Source: Sepiola atlantica (taxonomy: Eukaryota; Mollusca; Cephalopoda; Sepiida; Sepiolidae). From it: a stretch of 64,000 nucleotides of DNA. The DNA lies in the NCBI GenBank assembly GCA_963556195.1, contig OY744523.1, forward strand, positions 73,689,288 to 73,753,287, in the 5' to 3' direction. Below are positions 44,136 to 55,735 of the stretch, one piece after another. Below the pieces are notes generated by a model. The model saw nothing but the letters and a program-made list of their open reading frames with translations, had not been told where the DNA came from and made no database searches. The first letter of the stretch is position 1, and the number at the start of each line of letters is the position of its first letter. A program made the position numbers and the translations under genes.

Positions 44136-44304
44136 TGTAGTAACAAAGATAATTGATGCCTGTCTCCCCCTTGGAGTAATAATGGAATGTTCTACATTCG
44201 TGTATATTAAGAGTGAATGTTAAAACACTATTTGTCTAGCTAAGCAACAAATGGTTAAATAAAGCTTATCCTTAAGTTATATTCGGCGTCCAGTTTTTAT
44301 TACA
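44136..44304 (+). repeat. 3' LTR
   Basis: 169 bp, reads identical to 40110-40278, followed by GTACC. AATAAA provides the transcript's polyadenylation signal. Confidence 0.93.
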
Positions 44305-44309
44305 GTACC

Positions 44310-44644
44310 CACGGAGGTATTAATTTTTCTATTAATAAAATTGTGTGACCACTTTTCGTGTGTCTGAATATGTGTGTGTGTATGTTTCTCACTTACATAT
44401 TATTTTTTTTTTTTACTATTAATGTTTATTGAAATACAAAAAATGCAATACTATAGAAAAATGGGACGAATTCCATTTCTAATACATAAAACAACTTTAT
44501 TGAGTCTTCCTCGTTAGTATGTGAACAAAAAGGAAAGAGGTTAGTATGTCCATAAGTATGGACGAAGGCAAAAGTAAAGGAAGTCCATTACTATAATTTC
44601 CCATTAGTAGGGAAGAGAGAATAGTGCATAATATATTACGTTTG
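44310..44644. other. no gene seen
   Basis: AT-rich with a T-run near 44402-44414. Nothing else recognisable. Confidence 0.5.
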
Positions 44645-45000
44645 TACACCTGCTACGGTGTCAAGACGTGTCCATATGTGTATGCAAGTATGTGTCTGTA
44701 CATCAATGTGAAAGTCAGTTAACATGTAAGCAGTTATGTGTGTGTGTGTTATATCAAGTCTATGTGTATGAGGCAGTAGCCATTTTGTCTTCTTGTCGAA
44801 CTTAGGGCCAAAGGTCTGGAAAAATTTCTGTTGCGTCCCCAGAGAGGAGGACGTGTGTTTGGCAGTGCCAAAGAAGGAAAGAGAGAGAAGAGGCTTTTTT
44901 ATATAGTTATGCTAGCCATCCGAGATTCGCCTAAGAGAAGGCCACTGATTGGTCAAGTCAAGGAGGAAGTAAATTGCTTGTAACCAATCAGCAGGCAGCT
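44645..45000 (-). mobile_element. dispersed element F, inverted copy
   Basis: Reverse complement of 18664-19055: 'gaccaatcagtggccttct', 'actatataaa', a pyrimidine-rich run and 'gtgtacaaac' in the same order. It supports element F as a real repeat with CCAAT and TATA boxes at fixed spacing. Confidence 0.6.
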
Positions 45001-45059
45001 AAGAAGTCATTGATATTTAAACAATATGGCGGCTTGTAGGAAACTGCTACAATACCATA

Positions 45060-45717
45060 AAACATTTACAAATCCTATTTAAAATATTAATTCACTTACG
45101 AAATTAAATTCACCAGAAGGCATTTCGATTTGTTTGTAAACAAGTCCTATTTAAAAAAAAAATATTCACTTATGAATTATTAAATCTATCTGAACGCCTT
45201 TCAAGTTGTTCGTAAACAAGTCAGCCATTTTAATCTTTTGTTAATAGCTGAGAAAAGAGAATTAATTATTTCATGACCCTTCGAAATTTGAAAGGGATTT
45301 GTAAGTATTTAACTTGTCAAATGCAAAGTCATTTCTAGCTTGAAAATTCTCAACAAATCCTCATGTATTAAAAGTTTGAAAGTTTTGGATGCTAATTACA
45401 TCCAATAACTTTATTTATTACAGATTAAAAACACATTACTTTAAATGAATTAGCTATGGTTTTATAAGAATTTGGTTCAATTAATAATTTACTGACCAAA
45501 TGATATAATAATTAAATTTCATAAAGGAAAATTTTACTTTCAAAATCCTATTAAAAAAAAATGGTTAAAAAGAAAGCATAGTTAAAAGACAAAAAAATAA
45601 ATAAAACAAAAGCGAAAGTAAAAAAAAAAATGGTTAAAAAGAAAGCATAGTTAAAAAACAAAAAAATAAATAAAACAAAAGCGAAAGTAAAAAAAAAAAC
45701 GAACAAAACTCCTGGGC
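45060..45717 (+). mobile_element. Helitron-like non-autonomous element, longest copy
   Basis: Shares 'cagccattttaatctttt', 'gacccttcgaaatttgaaag', 'aaatcctcatgtattaaaag' and 'ttggttcaattaataattta' with 59870-60350, in order, and ends at 'ctcctgggcaacgtatgac', a degraded form of the family end. It contains a 69-bp tandem duplication (about 45558-45697). No coding. Confidence 0.55.
45558..45697 (+). repeat. 69-bp tandem duplication
   Basis: 'atggttaaaaagaaagca' starts at 45561 and 45630. The minus-strand frame across it merely reflects the repeat. Confidence 0.85.
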
Positions 45718-46124
45718 AACGTATGACAAAGTTTATTAAAACAATCTGGTGAATAGCCAATATAAACAGAAAATTAACCACAAGTAACTTTTTACCGTAC
45801 AAAATAAAGACTTCAGAAAATCCATCCCGATAATTTCTTCATCAGTCTTATAAATCGCTGCAGCGTCAGGTGAATAGTAAGGTTTTTTGATAGTTTTATT
45901 TTTTCATGGTTTTACTTTTTTATTTAATTTATGTAGCTTTTTCTCTATACAACAGATTTGCGGGTAATTTTATTTAGAGTTCTAAATCTATTTAATTAAA
46001 CAGTTTAAAAAAAGAATGAAAAAATGTGCAAAAGAAGTGGAAGGCATATAAGGGAAAGTAGAAACAAAATAAAATGATAAATAAAAAAAACTAAAAAATA
46101 AAGCAACCTTTAGCCTCATCATAT

Positions 46125-46365
46125 TCAGTTTAACATCTGTTTTATATGCTGGCATGTGTTGGATGGCTTTTAGAAATTGACCTCCAAACAAACATATCTC
46201 TGGCTAGGTCTTTATTTATTTCTCTTTCTTTCAAATCCATCCTTATCACCCCACCCTCCTCATGTTTTTATTGGCTTCCCCTGCCCACAAACTTTGTTAC
46301 CTCAACTGTTCTACATCTACTAACCCAAGAACTCTCATCCATTCTTTCAATGTGACCAAACCGAA
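46125..46365 (-). pseudogene. RTE-like LINE 3' end fragment
   Basis: Reverse complement of the 3' part of 50480-50725 ('tttctaaaagc', 'ggcatggcagcatgtaaaa' equivalents, 'ctgttctacatctact'). Too short for domains. A smaller piece is at 49160-49235. Confidence 0.6.
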
Positions 46366-46379
46366 ACCAGAATTAATTA

Positions 46380-46537
46380 ATAACAATTTTAATTCAAATA
46401 TTTAAAAAAAAAAATGTTATTTATAAATTTAAGAGTAAAAAAAAATGCAACTCTGAAGTATTTATGCGATTTAAAAAGAAAAGAAAAAGAAAATGAAAGT
46501 AAAAAGACTCCCGGGCAATACTGCGTAGGTGCAGCTA
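46380..46537 (+). mobile_element. Helitron-like 3' end, truncated copy
   Basis: A-rich lead-in with 'gaaaatgaaagtaaaaagac', then 'cccgggcaatactgcgtagg' and CTAA at 46534-46537. Same layout as 4440-4577. Confidence 0.5.
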
Positions 46538-47229
46538 ATAAACAAATAAAGTAGATAAAGTCAGTCCCTCAGTTACGAGAATGGCTATCCAAAATTATCA
46601 GACTTCCACACATAAATTTGTGGAGAACAAGACTCACTCTCTCTACCAGGTAAATGCTCATTCTTCAGGAGAACAGTGTGTGACATAGGATGCAGGCAAA
46701 CCTGGTCACAGGTCTTATATCATGGTTTTCCTTCTCCAAGATAAGTTGCCCTATCAAAGCTTGAGATTTTAGCCTACCCTACTATTCCATCCATTTCTTG
46801 AGTGGGGGGAGGGGATTGATTAATTCCACTCTCAAGTGTATTACTCCTAACAATGTTTGCTGAACACACAGTTTTTGCCACTTCCTTGTTATATATTTAA
46901 AAAACTATGAAAATAAAATAAATGAATCATGATACGTTGATATTTTATGAATGCAATACATTTGCAAAAACTTAAAAATAAATGAAATATTTTCTATCCT
47001 TATATGTAACAAATTCAGGAGAGAACTATTAAAAATATTATTTAATATAAATTATGAACAACCTTGAAACTTTTCATAAATGTTAATTATGTATACGTAC
47101 ATAATAAAATGTTATGGTTTAATAGAAACATTAGAATTCAATTAAATTAATTTGGTAAAAAATAAAACCAGCATATTTCAGATGCCATGTAGAGAATAGG
47201 GTGGTAGAAATTTACACAGAAGAGGATAC
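46538..47229. other. no gene seen
   Basis: 46540-46870 is of mixed composition with no recognisable frame; the remainder is AT-rich. Confidence 0.45.
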
Positions 47230-48830
47230 AGTAGCCCAGAACCTTTCCAAATTAACCTTGAATTGCTGCGTTGTTTGTGCATTTATTGCCTCTCTTGGGG
47301 AGTCTATGCCAAGGTCCAGGGATTCTGATTGAGAATGCAGCCCTCCTCCAGTTCAATTGAAATCGGCGGTTAAATATTTTCTTGTGGTGTCCGTGTAGAC
47401 CTTTTTCTGGTGCAGGAGTGAATAATAAGTCCTGAGGTATATCGTAATGACCATTGAGGAGATTGTAGGCCAAAATGAGATCACAGCGTAATTGTTAGCG
47501 CTCAAGGAAGAAAAGGTTAAGTTTCTTGAGTCAGCTTTCATATGGCAGATCCCATAGATCCTGCACCATTCGAGTAGCCAGTCTTTGAACCGTCTCCAGA
47601 TGCTGGATATCACATATTAGAAATGGAGCATAGGCCTGGACATCATACTCTAACAGTGGTCTGACAAAGGAGACATAAAGTGGGAGAAATATTTCAAGAG
47701 TGAGTTTGCAGAAAGAACGTTGAATGAGAAATAGAGTGCACCTTGCTTTGTTTGCCGCCTGAATGCAATGTTTAGATGGCTTTTGTCTCATTCGCCTTTT
47801 TAAGCAGAGCCATGTCATCGCCAAGAGTAAAAGCCGAGCCAGAAGAAGATCCCACTGCAATATGTCAGCATTTATCGACATTAAGGTATAAGTCTCATTC
47901 AATGAACCATTTCCAGGCGCGTTGAAGGCTAGACTTGAGATTGTTAATTTCGCTTCTATGAGCTACTAATTTGACGTCATCTACAAATAGGAGCACGTTT
48001 CCACCAATCACTTCCGGCATGTCGTTTATATAAAGTAAAAAGAGAACAGGACCCAGCACGGAGCCTTGAGGAACACTACTGCAAGCATCCATTTCAGATG
48101 ACAGACTGTCATTTATCTGAATCTTGTATGTACGATCACCAAGAAAGGATCTTATCCACTTTATCACCAATTCATGAAGAAGTTTGAGTATATAAAAGTA
48201 AACAGTGATTGACAGAATCAAAGGCCTTGGCAAAGTCCAAGAAGACAATGTCAGCAGTATCTCCATCGTCTATTATATTTGTAATCCATTCTTCCATCAC
48301 AAGTAAATTTGTGAGACATGGACGTTTTAGAATAAAACCATGTTGGGATGGCGAGATGGTAGCAGTCGATGTAAGATGAGCCATAATTGCTCGTTTCAGT
48401 AGAACTTCCATGGATTTTGAGACGCTAGATGTAAGGCTCACTGGTTTGTAATTCATTGGGTCTTCTTTGTCACCTTTTTTAAAGATAGGGCAGGTTGTGG
48501 CCACCCACCAATCAGCAGGAACAACAGTGAAAGGTTGAAAAGGGTTGCTACAGGTTCAGATAGTTCAGGTGCAACAGCCCGTAAAATTGCTCGATGTAGT
48601 CCATCCAGACCTTGCCCCTTATTCACATCCAAGGACAAAATCTGCTTCTTGATCTCATTTTGAGTGATGGTGATTGGCTGCATTTTTGGTGCTATGTAGT
48701 GTTGCAGGTTCTCTGCCATCATCATCGTTGAAAATATTTGCGAAAATATCGGCAAAAAGAAATACTTTTTGGTTTGAGTGGTCAATTTTTTCTCCTTCGG
48801 AATTACGTAGAAGCTAAGCCATGTTCAAAG
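47230..48830 (-). pseudogene. CR1/jockey-like LINE reverse transcriptase
   Basis: Minus-strand frames in order: LSLDVNKGQGLDGLHRAILR, MNYKPVSLTSSVSKSMEVLL, ADIVFLDFAKAFDSVNH (motif A), VPQGSVLGPVLFLLYINDMP (motif B), LLFVDDVKLVAHR (motif C, FVDD), then the thumb RPLLEYDVQAYAPF and C-terminal HHKKIFNRRFQLNWRRAA. This is the full RT palm of a CR1/jockey-type LINE. At least three frameshifts break it. It is 5' truncated; the endonuclease is absent. Confidence 0.85.
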
Positions 48831-49112
48831 TTTGAGAATTGTGTAAATGACCAAGATGCCGTGCAATAAATTCAAATTTCATAAATACTCCATTAACACC
48901 TCACGGTCAGAGCTGTATAACAGATCCAGAGATGAAAAAACGAAACAATGAAGAAGACACTCTTTAATTCTACCTTGAAGAACAGATTTTATTCTCAAAA
49001 TATTGCAAAGAAAAGCCAACATATATTAATAAGATCTGAGTTATGCTATTTTGTTTTGAATTGGTATTGTAAAGGCTTTTATAACATTTAATATTTTCTA
49101 ATTTATATACAA
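48831..49112. other. no gene seen
   Basis: AT-rich; possible 5' remnant of the LINE on its left. Confidence 0.4.
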
Positions 49113-49160
49113 CTAGCAGAGCTACCCGGTGTTGCCCAGGTTAGAGTGTGGGATAGCATC
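49113..49160 (-). mobile_element. Helitron-like 3' end, inverted
   Basis: CTAG (49113-49116) then 'gctacccggtgttgcccagg', the reverse complement of the family end. It abuts an RTE-like scrap (49160-49235). Confidence 0.45.
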
Positions 49161-49528
49161 ATATGCAACATCTGTTTTACATGCTGGCATGTGTTGAATG
49201 GCTTTTAGAAATTGACCTCCAAACATCATGGTAGGGAGAGTTCATTTTAACAGCAACTTTGATGCTGTCAGCTAGATATCTTACTCACCGAGCTATTCAG
49301 ATATATGTTAATACTTTTAAACTAACGCTAATAAATAGATTAATTTCATTGTGTAACATGTTTGAAAATTGTCATTATTTTCTTTAAGGGGCAACCAGAG
49401 ACGCAAAAATACTTCCATTATGTTCACATGCAAATTGTGCATGTGAATACAATTATATTGAAAGTACACTTCCTAGTATGTCTTCGTTTTTACGGACAAA
49501 CATGCACATACAGAGAGATGTTCTCCTT

Positions 49529-49531
<3 letters not shown>

Positions 49532-49593
<62 letters not shown>
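49532..49593. repeat. (AT)n microsatellite
   Basis: Long uninterrupted TA run. The open frames across it are artefacts. Confidence 0.95.
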
Positions 49594-49597
<4 letters not shown>

Positions 49598-49805
49598 CAT
49601 TTGAATCAAAGGGAAAACAGTTTTCAGTGCCCCCTGTGACCATCTTAATATTATCAAACTTTGCTGAAATTTTGGGAATAGACATCATTTTTGGTCATTT
49701 ACCTATGGTTTAAATTTCATTTGAATCAAAGGGAAAACAGGTTTCAGTGTGTATGTGTGAGGGGGGGGGGGGTTCATGAAATTTTGGAAATAGACATTAT
49801 TTTTG
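49594..49805 (+). repeat. tandemly doubled repeat fragment
   Basis: 'atttcatttgaatcaaaggg' occurs at 49595 and 49715, each followed by 'ttcagtg', a G-run or C-run, and 'gaaattttgg...atagacat'. A related copy lies at 61975-62150. Confidence 0.65.
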
Positions 49806-50154
49806 GTAAAGAAAAGAAATTCATTTTTTATGAATAGATTTTCTTCATTTCATAAAACAAAAATGAAATTACACAAAGTATATCTCGGAATGTATTTAAT
49901 AAAAGGTTTAAACATTTAAATAATTATTTTTATTGGTATTTTTAAGATTTAAAATAATTTGCTTAAAAAAATAATTCAAATTTGTTTTGATTCGTTAAAT
50001 CCATTTGTTGTTTTACAGCTGTTTGTAAGAAACATATATTTTTTTAATAACACCACCGTGCTCATTACAAATGTTTTTTTTTTTAAATAGTAGTTTTTTT
50101 AAGTAATAAAAAAAAAACTGTTAGTGTAATTACACTAGCATTTTAAAAATTTTT
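49806..50154. other. no gene seen
   Basis: AT-rich with A and T homopolymers. Confidence 0.5.
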
Positions 50155-50725
50155 TTTACGTGACCTCATATTATTGCTAGTGTGATTGTAAGAGTTAGGA
50201 GTGGATGGAGTAAGAATTTCTGCCATTACTAACCAGCAGAGTGTTACCACTGTCTACAAAAGGAAGAGTCTATCCGGCATGTGCACACAGTGTAATGATG
50301 TATGGCAGTGAAACCTGGCCAATGAGGGTTGAAAACATGCATTGTATGTATGGAGAGAGATGATATGAGAATGATACAATGGATGTGTAATGTGAGTGGT
50401 AAAGACAGGCTTAGATCTGATGACCTCAGAGGAAAATTAAATCGACAGTATAGGGAGATGTATGCAGAACAGGACACTTCAGTGGTATGGCCACATTGAA
50501 AGAATAATGGGGTAGTAGATGTAGAACAGTTGAGGTAACAGGTTTAGCTCACAGGGAAAGCCTAGGTAAAAATAGGAGGAATTGATAAGAATCGATTTGA
50601 GAGAAAGAGGGATAAATAAAGACCTGGTCAGAGATAGGTTAGTTTGGAAATCAATTTCTAAAAGCCGTCGAAGGCATGGCAGCATGTAAAACGGGTGTTA
50701 CACCGAATATTTTGATGATGATATT
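50155..50725 (+). pseudogene. RTE-like LINE, C-terminal part
   Basis: Conceptual translation in broken frames resembles RTE ORF2 ends: VMMYGSETWPMRVEN, RDDMRMIQWMCNVS, DDLRGKLN and GHFSGMATLK. The pattern YGSETW...M..W.....D..R is characteristic. Frameshifts are frequent. 3' part matches 46125-46365 (inverted). Confidence 0.65.
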
Positions 50726-50849
50726 ACACATGTTATTTTTAACTTTTCTTTCCAGGCAAACATTGTAAACATGACTATATTTGAAATAATTTTTTCTTAA
50801 ACAAAAACTTTCGACCAGCAATATATCTCCCCACAGACAACACCCACTG

Positions 50850-50960
50850 ACTACTGCTAGTAATGGCATGAAGGCGTTGATTACTAGATATTCTAATATA
50901 CATTCTACCAAGAGGTTGTGAATTCAATCTGGTATGAGATATGTGCTGCGAGTTTCTATT
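50850..50960 (+). repeat. weak tRNA-SINE
   Basis: TAGTAATGGCATGAAGG near 50858 (A-box-like) and 'ttgtgaattcaatctgg' near 50913 (B-box-like). Low certainty. Confidence 0.35.
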
Positions 50961-51113
50961 AATATACAAGCTATGATAGCAACTATTAAAGAGTCATGCA
51001 GTGAAAAAAAGAAAGAAAAACAACAAAGAGAAAGTGTGAATGTCAACTAACAAGATTATTTATATTAGAAAATACAAATGAACGAATAGTCTGTTTGTAA
51101 ATGAATGACAAAG

Positions 51114-51114
<1 letters not shown>

Positions 51115-51149
<35 letters not shown>
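51115..51149. repeat. (GT)n microsatellite
   Basis: Uninterrupted GT dinucleotides. Confidence 0.9.
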
Positions 51150-51151
<2 letters not shown>

Positions 51152-51244
51152 ACGTCTCTGCATGTGTTTGTGTGATGGAGTTAATTATATCTGTATGCTT
51201 GGGATTGTAATGTGAAAAAAGTGAGTGTGAATAGTTATTACTTG

Positions 51245-53712
51245 ATAGGTGTTAGGGTTCGGGTTTTAACTTGGATGATACTGATTTCTTGGGTTAGGGT
51301 TTAAACTTAGATGATACCAATTTCTACGGTTAGGGTTTTAACTTGGATGATACTGATTTCCTGGGTTAGAGTTTTAACTTGGATGATACCGATTTCTAGG
51401 GTTACGGTTTTAACTTGGATGATACTGATTTCTTGGGTTAGGGTTCGGGTTTTAACTAAGATGATACTGATTTCTTGGGTTAGGTTTCAGGTTTTAACTT
51501 GGATGATACTGATTTCTTGGGTTAGGGTTCAGGTTTTAACATGGATGATACTGATTTCTTGGGTTAGGGTTCCGGTTTTAACTTGGATGATACTGATTTC
51601 TTGGGTTAGGGTTCGGGTTTTAACTTGGATGATACTGATTTCTTGGGTTAGGGTTCGGGTTTTAACTTGCATGATACTGATTTCTTGGGTTAGGGTTCGG
51701 GTTTTAACTTGGATGATACTGATTTCTTGGGTTAGGGTTCGGGTTTTAACTTGGATGATACTGATTTCTTGGGTTAGGGTTCGGGTTTTAACTTGGATGA
51801 TACTGATTTCTTGGGTTAGGGTTAGGGTTTTAACTTGCATGATACTGATTTCTTCGGTTAGGGTTTAAACTTAGATGATACCAATTTCTACGGTTAGGGT
51901 TTTAACTTGGATGATACTGATTTCCTGGGTTAGAGTTTTAACTTGGATGATACCGATTTCTAGGGTTACGGTTTTAACTTGGATGATACTGATTTCTTGG
52001 GTTAGGGTTCGGGTTTTAACTAAGATGATACTGATTTCTTGGGTTAGGTTTCAGGTTTTAACTTGGATGATACTGATTTCTTGGGTTAGGGTTCAGGTTT
52101 TAACATGGATGATACTGATTTCTTGGGTTAGGGTTCCGGTTTTAACTTGGATGATACTGATTTCTTGGGTTAGGGTTCGGGTTTTAACTTGGATGATACT
52201 GATTTCTTGGGTTAGGGTTCGGGTTTTAACTTGGATTATACTGATTTCTTGGGTTAGGGTTTTAACTTGGATGATACCGATTTCTATCGTTAGGGTTTTA
52301 ACTTGGATGATACTGATTTCTTGGGTTAGGGATAGGGTTTTAACTTGGATGATACTGATTTCTTGGGTTAGGGTTCCGGTTTTAACTTGGAGGATACTTA
52401 TTTATTGGGTTAGGGTTCCGGTTTTAACATGAATAATGCTGATTTCTTGGGTTAAGGTCTAAACTTGGATGATACTGATTTCTTGGGTTAAGATTCCGGT
52501 TTTAACTTCGATGATACTGATTTCTTGGGTTCGGGTTCCGTTTTAAACTTTGATGATACTGATTTCTTGGGTTAGGGTTCTGGTTTTAACTTGGATAATG
52601 CTGATTTCTTGGGTTAGGGTTTTAACTTGGATGATACTGATTTCTTGGGTTAAGATTCCGGTTTTAACTTGGATGATACTGATTTTTTGGGTTCGGGTTC
52701 CGGTTTAAACTTGGAGGATACTGATTTCTTGGGTTAGGGTTCGGGTTTTAACTTGGATGATACCGATTTGTAAAGTTAGGGTTTTAACTTGGATGATACC
52801 GATTTCTAGGTTTAGGATTTTTACTTGGATGATACTGTTTACTTGGGTTAGGGTTTTAACTTGGATGATACTGATTTCTTGGGTTAGGGTTCAGGTTTTA
52901 ACTTGGATGATACTGATTTCTTGGATAAGGGTTTGGGTTTTAACTTGGATGATACTGATTTCCTGGGTTAGGGTTTTAACTTGAATGATACTGATTTCTT
53001 CGGTTAGGGTTTTAACTTGGATGATACCAATTTCTAGGGTCAGGGTTTTAACTTGGATTATACTGATTTCCTGGGTTAGGGTTTTAACTTGGATGATACC
53101 GATTTCTAGGGTTCGGGTTTTAACTTGGATGATACTGATTTCTTTGGTTAGGGTTTTACCTTGTATGATACTGATTTCTTGGGTTAGGGTTAAGGTTTTA
53201 ACTTAGAGGATACTGATTTCTTGGGTTAGGATTCGGATTTTAAATTGGATGATACTGATTTCTTCGGTTAGGGTTCGGGTTTTAACTTGGATGATACCGA
53301 TTTTTAGGGTTAGGGTTTTAAGTTGGATTATACCAATTTTTAGGGTTAGGATTTTAACTTGGATGATACTGATTTCCTGGGTTAGGGTTTTAACTTGGAT
53401 GATACTGATTTCTTGGGTTAGGGTTCCAGTTTTAACTTGGATGATACTGATTTCTTGGGTTAGAGTTCGGGTTTTAACTTGGATGATACTGATTTCTTGG
53501 GTTAGGGATAGGGTTTTAACTTGGATGATACTGATTTCTTCGGTTAGGGTTCCGGTTTTAACTTGGAGGATACTGATTTTTTGGGTTAGGGTTTGGGTTT
53601 TAACTTGGACGATACTAATTTCTTGGGTTAGGGTTCAGGTTTTAACATGGATGATACTGATTTCTTGGGTTAGGGTTAGGGTTTTAACTTGGATGATACT
53701 GATTTCTTGGGT
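51245..53712 (+). repeat. 36/42-bp minisatellite with telomere-type hexamers
   Basis: Each unit is a ~30-bp core ('aacttggatgatactgattt' plus flanks) joined by one or two hexamers of the TTAGGG/TTCGGG/TTCAGG type. Units with one hexamer are 36 bp and those with two are 42 bp. The block 51311-51870 is repeated at 51875 onward (shift 564 bp), a higher-order duplication. Long open frames occur only because unit lengths are multiples of three. Confidence 0.95.
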
Positions 53713-53846
53713 ACACCAACCTGATTGCTGACCCCGGTCGTTATTTATTCTCTTTAGGTGAAAGAAAGTGGACTGAAACAAACTTAAAAAAAAAAAAATT
53801 AACGAGAAGCAGTGTGGTTGATTAAATAAGACGTTTTACGAAATGA

Positions 53847-53965
53847 AATTTCCCCAACTAAACCGGATGTGATGCGTAGATCCTACCTGTGCATGAACTA
53901 TCATATAACTAGTTTATGTACAGTTAAGATCTATGCATCACATCCGGTTTAGCTGGTGAAAAATT
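53847..53965. ncRNA. long imperfect hairpin (~54-bp stem, ~9-base loop)
   Basis: 53847-53900 pairs almost throughout with 53910-53965 ('aaccggatgtgatgc' with 'gcatcacatccggtt'). The fold resembles a precursor-microRNA or a very short MITE. Which it is cannot be told from one copy. Confidence 0.5.
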
Positions 53966-54779
53966 AAATCATACTCATCAACATTAGCTTCATTCCAAAT
54001 TGTCATTTACTGCTATTTTTACATCAAGCGACCACAAACAATTCTCACTTTTTATATAATACTTTGAATTAGCTGCTCCTGATGTTATATACGGAATTAC
54101 CCCTACCCCCCCCCCCCCCGACACTTATGCACTCTTTATGCATATATGCTGAAACCAAAACACGATGCATATTATTATTGTTGATTTGTAACTTAGAGAT
54201 TTTAGATATAACTTATTCCACCCAACACTCTCTTTTTATATTTGTATGCGAGATGTTTTATGCTTCCATATGTTTACCAACGCTAGGTGGTGTGCATTAA
54301 TTAACCTGTTCAGAATGTTACCCAGTGAGAATGCCATCTAATGCTCTACATTGTGGCACCACTTCACTGTGAATATGACATAATAACCTGACTCACGATT
54401 TATGTAATCATATACTTCGACTCGAGTAAAATCACATAAAAATGACCGTTTCAACTATAGAAATAGAATTGCGTATTTATGAACTTGACTTAAAATTTTA
54501 AAAATATACATTTTTCCAAAATCGATTATGCAAAAAGGATTACATTTATGAATATACATTAGTATATTGTTACTGGCCTCCTGTCTCTGGAGACAATGGA
54601 TACCCTCTGAAAGTGTTTGCAGTAAAGCAAAGGTTACCCACCATCCAACCACACTTCTGAACCAGCATCGTTTTAGTGCAGTGGCAAGGGCAATTCCAAA
54701 ATGACCAGCAACCATTTCGGTTTCATAACTTATTGCACTTGGTATTCCTAAAAGGTGACTCATTTAAGTACTCACCAGA
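53966..54779. other. no gene recognised
   Basis: C-run at 54108-54119. 54565-54780 is more complex and has a minus-strand frame (54455-54763) without known domain; it may be an upstream part of the adjoining LINE. Unassigned. Confidence 0.4.
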
Positions 54780-55640
54780 TTTAATGTGGGTAATCTGGCA
54801 AGAATCGTTGTTGCAGTGGGATTTAGTCACGATTATATTAGCATGTCTTTCAATCGTAGGTGTGTCCCTTTTCTTCCTGAGATTCTCATCGATGGCTCTG
54901 CTCTTGAGGAGAAATCGACTCTGAAACTTTTTGGTCTTTCTCTCTCATCAAATCTTTCTTGGAGTTCATTCATTAGATCCATTGTTCTTTCTGCTTCTAA
55001 AGTTGGTTCTCTCTATCACTCCAAACACTTTCTCACACCTGAGGCTATTCTCTATCTCTACAAATCCACAATCAAACCATGTATGGAGTACTGTTTTCAT
55101 GTTTGGGCTGGTGAATCTCTGTCCCATTTGAGGGTTCTTGATAAGATGCAGAAACGTAGGTGTAATTTGATTGGCCCTACCCTTTCTTCTTCTCTACACC
55201 CCTCTCTCACAGACGTGATGTTGCTAGTCTCAGTCTTTTCTATAAATACTATTATGGCATGTTCTTCAGAATTATGTGATCTATTCCCCACTTCTTTTTT
55301 TTCAGCTTGTATGACTCATTGGTCTGGTGGTCTCCATCAATTCGCTGTTTTGATACCTCATTGTAATACAGCTTCCTATTCCAGTAGCTTCTTTCCAAGA
55401 ACCGCAGGCTTGTGGAACTCTCTTCCTGTTGACTGTTTTCTTCCTACCTATAATCTTGGTCTTTTCAAGAATAAGGTCAATAGACATATCCTGTCTTTTT
55501 GATAATCATATTTGTTATTGTTAGCTCGTTACATCAAGTGACTTCATGCCTTGTCTGGAGCGATTTCCATTAAAAAATGTTAAAAGGTTGGCTAACAGGC
55601 TTGTAAGCATTGTAAAATAGTGATTATACATGACAGGTCT
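54780..55640 (+). pseudogene. CR1/jockey-like LINE, C-terminal half of ORF2 with 3' UTR
   Basis: A 238-codon frame (54786-55502) runs LKLFGLSLSSNLSWSSFIRS, KVGSLYHSKHFLTPEAILYL, YKSTIKPCMEYCFHVWAGES, VLDKMQKRRCNLIGPTL and TAGLWNSLPVDCFLPTYNLG to a natural stop after RHILSF. It starts past the RT active site, so it is 5' truncated, as most LINE insertions are. The tail 'tgccttgtctggagcgattt' plus A-run matches 33200-33260. Apart from truncation the frame is open for its full length but for possible internal shifts near 55205. Confidence 0.85.
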
Positions 55641-55693
55641 TTATCTTTTAATTTTTAATTATATTAGGTGTAGTTTGCTTGAAGCATTGTGTG

Positions 55694-55695
<2 letters not shown>

Positions 55696-55730
<35 letters not shown>
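55696..55730. repeat. (AT)n microsatellite
   Basis: Uninterrupted TA run between a LINE tail and element G. Confidence 0.9.
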
Positions 55731-55731
<1 letters not shown>

Positions 55732-55735
55732 TATA

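Larger units (their letters stand above)
40105..44309 (+). mobile_element. intact Ty3/gypsy-type LTR retrotransposon
   Basis: Full element of 4195 bp (40110-44304) flanked by a 5-bp target-site duplication GTACC (40105-40109, 44305-44309). Two 169-bp LTRs read as identical, so insertion is recent. Between them are a self-complementary primer site (40280-40293), one gag-pol ORF of 1272 codons, and a polypurine tract (about 44122-44135). Domain order gag-protease-RT-RNase H-integrase places it in Ty3/gypsy (Metaviridae). No envelope-like ORF is seen. Confidence 0.95.

Noticed and set aside
51245..53712. True chromosome end
   Set aside because: The array is internal, mixed with a non-telomeric core and flanked by ordinary sequence on both sides.
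51311..53731. Long open frames reading repeated MILISWVRVLTW
   Set aside because: They arise because the minisatellite units are 36 or 42 bp, both multiples of three; no start context, codon bias or domain supports a protein.
54455..54763. Minus-strand ORF with MSHLLGIPSAISYETEM
   Set aside because: No domain recognised and it overlaps sequence adjoining a + strand LINE; kept only as unassigned DNA.
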